64,000 nt of DNA from Montifringilla adamsi. Taxonomy: Eukaryota; Chordata; Aves; Passeriformes; Passeridae. The stretch covers positions 980,209-1,044,208 of the forward strand of contig JAGGNK010003113.1 in the NCBI GenBank assembly GCA_017590115.1, written 5' to 3'. The position numbers and the translations under genes were made by a program. Shown one piece after another: positions 60,181-64,000 of the stretch; the first letter of the stretch is position 1, and every line of letters starts with the position of its first letter. Under the pieces are notes generated by a model that saw nothing but the letters and a program-made list of their open reading frames with translations, made no database searches and was not told the DNA's origin.

Positions 60181-63100
60181 TAAAAAATCAATAACCATTT
60201 ATTCGATACAGCTGTTTCATACATACAGTACAGGGAGCGCCTCGGCGCTGCTCGGAGCTGCTCGGACAGTACTCTCCAACTGAGGATTTGTCAATGATTA
60301 ACAAAAGAACAGATCATCACAAATCGGGAGTTTATTAGAAGATAGTTTACCGTTAAAACAATTTTATTTTTTGCAAATAAACACTTTTTAATATATATAT
60401 TTATATATTTATATATATGGTTACAAGTGATAAATTGAAAATTTTTTTCCTTTTTTTTTGTTTTTTTTTCTGTTTTAATTTTTTCCCCAAAATACACTTA
60501 TGCACTAATAACTGGCATCGACGAGAAACATTCGGATATGCCGTGGGATGGGTGTCACGAGGAGAGAAAGAAAAGAACAAAATGCTCTCAAGGTTCCTGG
60601 GGGTGGGAGATGCTCCAGGCTTGGGCAGCTCCATCCACTGTGGCCAGAGCTGGTGAGACACAGCCAACCTCACCAGGGCAGGTGTTGGTGCCGAGGGTTC
60701 CCCACAATCCAAGCTTTCCATGTGGTCTTCCCACAGGCTTGCAGTCCATGCCTGCTCCCATGGAGATTTAACCCTTTCCCTGGGGACATGGGTGATGGGA
60801 TGGCGGGCTTCCCCAACACTGGAGGTGCAGGACCACAGTGTGACAGTGCCCAGGATGAAAAAATCCGCAACTCCCAAGGTGATGGGATGGAAGAGGACAG
60901 GACAACTCATCCCCCATCTGGTCCCACAGCCTCTGCCTGTCCCTCTGGATCAAAGTGGTTTCCCCTCTGGCACTGCCTCACTGGGAGCACCTGAAGGAGC
61001 ACAACCTGCTGGCCCCCAGCAGTGCCACCATGGTGTCACTCGGCCCTGCCTGCTCACCTGTTGTGGCACTGGCAGGTGCTGGTGATCCCAGCATTGCTCT
61101 GGAACCTTCCCTGGACAAGCAGGAGAGTAAAGGATGTCTCATGGAGAAGGTGTGCGGGGGGGAATATGTTCCTCTCCGAGTGATGACTAGTGGGGAAAAC
61201 ACCTTTTTTGGGGGGAAAAAACCCTGAAGATTTCACTTTCTTATAGAAATTCCCTCCTGACCTTAGTGCTGCCCTCACTGGAGCTGTGAATGCTCTGAGG
61301 GTGACAGGGACAGCCCCAGCACCAGGACCACTGCTCCCACTGCCTGCCCTGAGACCCCAGATGGTCCCTGGGGTCCCCTCCAGGCTGGTGTCACTTTGCA
61401 AGGCCACTGCAGCTGTCCCTGCTCCTGTCCCTGCTCCTGCCAGACACTCATTATGGAAGCAGAGGTGGATTTTCATCTGGACCTCACAATGACCCCCTGA
61501 GCTGGCCCTTTCCCACGTCTACCCTGCTTTGAGCAGCTCCCAGGGCTCCCCCCCTGTGGAGCACAGTGCTGCCAGTTAATTTAATCAATGAGAAGCCAAT
61601 TAATTGCATGTTAATGAGAACAGAGTCCCAGGGCATGCCCAAGGGGAGACAGTGAGGATTGTGTGATGACCATCCAAGCCAGCAGCCCGGGCTACCCAGA
61701 TCTCCCTTCCCTAGGTCAGGACATGGAGCTTTCCTGGGGGCTTCTCTCCATGGCAGGACATGATTTTGGGATCCAGAGGCTCCCTCTGCACCCACACACA
61801 TTTCACTGCCAGGCCCACAGCTCTGCCTGCATTTCCTTTCCTGCTGCTGCCTGTGAGCTGTTCCAAGCTGTCCTAGAGCTCCCAAAGCTCTCCCTGTTCC
61901 CCAGGGAAGCAGGATCTACCCCAGTGACACCATCCAAACACAATCTGATGAAGTGCAAGCAGCGACCAGGCTGAGCTGCAGTGACTAATTAAGCTTTCTC
62001 ACTAATTGCCTGGAGGCCCAGCAGCCAGCAATGCTCAGGCAGTTCCCCCAGCCGCAGGCACGTGCCCAGCTCGCTGGGCAATGCAGAGGGTGGATCCAGG
62101 TGCCAGAGCTGTGGACAGAGCAAGAGCCTGGGCTCCCTGAGAAGCCACCCTGGCTTCAGCCACCACTGTCCCCGCCCTGGCTGGAATAACCTGCCAGTGG
62201 AGGATGTTAATTGTGACTGAGCTGCTGCTCGCAGCACGGAAACATACCGAGCCTCTGGTGGGCAACAAGGAGCAGTGAAGGAAAGCAAGGACTGAGGTCT
62301 GAATTGATTAAAGCAAAAGCAGAAGCTCCCCCTCTGATGCCTCTTTCCTGGCTCTGCATAGGGGAAAAATCGATTTAAAGTTTTCTGTTGTGCTACTGAG
62401 AGGAAACGTGCCCATTTCCCAAGGACCGAGGTAGCCTGGTTTTGTCTGGAGACGGGCACATCCCGGTCCAGGGATGGCTCCCCCGGGCAGGGGCAAGGTG
62501 TGATGACAGTGTCAGCACAGGAGCAAAGAAGAGCTCCAGGGAAGAGCACAAGCAGGGATGGCACCGCAGGGACCTGCCACCCTGAGGAGGATGGTCAGGG
62601 GCTCAGATGCATCTTTGGAAGCAGAGACGACTCCTATGGTGGGTCCTAGCCCAAAAGGACAAGGGGAACGTGAGGTGCCTGGGCAGCAACTGAGCTCGTC
62701 CTACAGCAGGACCCGTGATTGTCTCTTACACACCTCCTGTGGCCACAGCTGGGGAACTGAGACTCCATTCCTCCCTGCTGGGCGATCGGCACCGTCGGGA
62801 TGGAGCACAGTGGGACCCTGAATCACCCTTGGATGCCACCAGGCCGGGGGACAGCTCGTTGTCTGCCCTCTCCCTCTGACCCTGGCACTGCCATCATGTC
62901 TCTGCCATCACAGCACTCCAGGCTCGGCAAACACAACCCAAGCACGCAGGCACAGCTCCCTCACTGCACCCCCTCCACGGCTGCATGCCGCTCTCCACGG
63001 TGCCCACAGCATTCCCACAACTTTCCATTAAACCCTCCAGCCTCCCCAGCCGCAGAGCACCCCCTCTCGCGCTCACATCTCCCACACCGCCAGCGTGTGT

Positions 63101-63746
63101 CCCGCTCCCTGCTCTGCCCGTGCCTCACACCACACAAACCCTGCCGAGCCCTCAGAGCCGCTCCCTGCCCGGCACCTTCCCCTCCACCCGCGGCTGCAGG
63201 GAAAGCGCTGCCAGCTCCCGCTCACCGCAGCATCCTCTGCCGGACCCCCCGCCCGCCCGGGTCAAACATCTTTGGAACATCACCCCGGAGCTGGGAGCCG
63301 CCGGGCAGCGGGGCAGCTCCCCCCGGAGCGGCACGGAGCCGCTGGGGAGGGTCCACGGGACCCCGCTGCTATTGCACTTCTCTTTCGCTCAAGCGTCACC
63401 AGGTGGGCGCAGGGCAGGGGAACCACGGGCCGGGGGAGGCAGCGGGGCCCCACCGAGGGGTATGTACATGGGCAGGGGGTGGAGAACGTTCCAGCTTCCT
63501 TGATCCTGTTTGTTTTCCAGTGTGAAACAAGGTCCGTGATTTGTTTAAAGTGGTTAACTGGTATTTTCTGTCTCTTTTCTTTTTTTTCTTTTTTTTTTTT
63601 TTTCCTTTCTTTTTGTAAAAAGTGGGTGAGAGGAGGGTGGGGCAAGAGGAGGTGGGATGGGGAGGAAGGGACATAAAACTGGGAGAGACCCCCACCCTGT
63701 TACCCTGGGCTGTAAACGAATCCTCGGAGACGAGTCTCTGAGCTGC
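60180..63746 (-). other. ZNF512B: ZNF512B 3' UTR (about 3.6 kb)
   Basis: Runs from the TGA to the predicted poly(A) site. Contains an A-rich tract on the sense strand (63573-63617 as T on plus) and AT-rich patches near 60360-60480. Internal ATTAAA near 61578 may allow a shorter end. No intron was apparent. Confidence 0.6.
60198..60203 (-). terminator. ZNF512B: Polyadenylation signal of ZNF512B
   Basis: AATAAA on the minus strand, followed by ATTGATTTTTTATTAGCAC. The AT-rich, low-CpG sequence upstream of it (60200-60500) contrasts with the GC-rich spacer and fits the end of a conserved 3' UTR. Confidence 0.65.
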
Positions 63747-64000
63747 TCATTTCTCGGGCATCTTGCTGGCTCCTCCCTTCCGCTGGCTCGGGGGCTTGAG
63801 GGCGAGTTCGTCCCCCTCGGGGCTGCCCCGGGAGCCTTCCCAGTGCTCGAGGCTTTTCTTGTGATTAGTCTTTGCTGCCACGCTCTCTCTGCCCTTCGGG
63901 GACATTTCCGGAGGCCTCTCCTTGGGTTTTCTCCCCCTTTTCTTCCCGTTTGTGCTTTTCTTTTTCTCCTCTTTGCTGGAAGAAAGCTGTTCCCTGTTTT
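63747..64000 (-). CDS. ZNF512B: Zinc finger protein 512B, C-terminal 83 residues (partial)
   Basis: An open frame enters from the right edge and ends at TGA 63749-63747. It reads as a Lys/Ser/Arg-rich, low-complexity tail with an AT-hook-like KKRGRKPKERPPE and the terminus SKMPEK. From memory, human ZNF512B ends in a similar RGRKPKER segment and SKAPEK. The position next to UCKL1 on the same strand also matches human synteny. ZNF512B is a nuclear C2H2 zinc-finger protein implicated in TGF-beta signalling; the fingers lie outside the window. The residues seen contain no zinc finger, so the name depends on tail similarity plus synteny. Confidence 0.82.
   Translation of the reverse strand, partial: NREQLSSSKEEKKKSTNGKKRGRKPKERPPEMSPKGRESVAAKTNHKKSLEHWEGSRGSPEGDELALKPPSQRKGGASKMPEK

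Overview
The window is vertebrate nuclear DNA, almost certainly avian. Genes are split by GT-AG introns, the dispersed repeats are CR1 LINE 3' ends (several with the octamer-type tail), and the encoded proteins are close to known vertebrate families. One solo LTR resembles a type common in songbirds, which hints at a passerine, but that is weak. No bacterial features are present. The gene order DNAJC5 (+), UCKL1 (-), ZNF512B (-) matches human 20q13.33.

Layout. 1-13634 is AT-rich and gene-free, and is read as DNAJC5 intron 1 because no CpG-island first exon is visible. 13635-18186 holds the four coding exons of DNAJC5 (cysteine string protein alpha, 198 aa), followed by a 3' UTR of about 6.7 kb to about 24920. 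The sequence then becomes GC-rich. At 27642-26530 on the minus strand lies a compact two-exon neuropeptide gene, tail to tail with DNAJC5. Its product ends in a 40-residue CRH-family peptide with an amidation signal, and it is identified as CRH2, the second CRH paralogue, which eutherian mammals lack. Its promoter holds a near-consensus RE1/NRSE (REST) site, a CCAAT box overlapping an E-box region, a TATA box and, further up, a 20-bp perfect palindrome.

27730-36720 is intergenic with CR1 copies, a candidate conserved element, a YY1-like cluster and an orphan TATA-plus-donor signature. 59057-36720 on the minus strand is UCKL1. All 15 coding exons could be joined in frame into 527 aa (uridine kinase domain plus UPRT-like domain), including a 17-nt microexon. 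Its introns hold most of the CR1 copies and the solo LTR. After about 1.1 kb of spacer, 64000-60180 on the minus strand is the 3' end of ZNF512B: 83 C-terminal residues with an AT-hook-like motif, then a long 3' UTR.

The genes do not form one pathway. They are a synaptic chaperone (DNAJC5), a stress/thyroid-axis neuropeptide (CRH2), a pyrimidine-salvage enzyme (UCKL1) and a nuclear zinc-finger protein (ZNF512B), held in an old syntenic block. The CRH2 locus and its RE1 site are the most interesting content.
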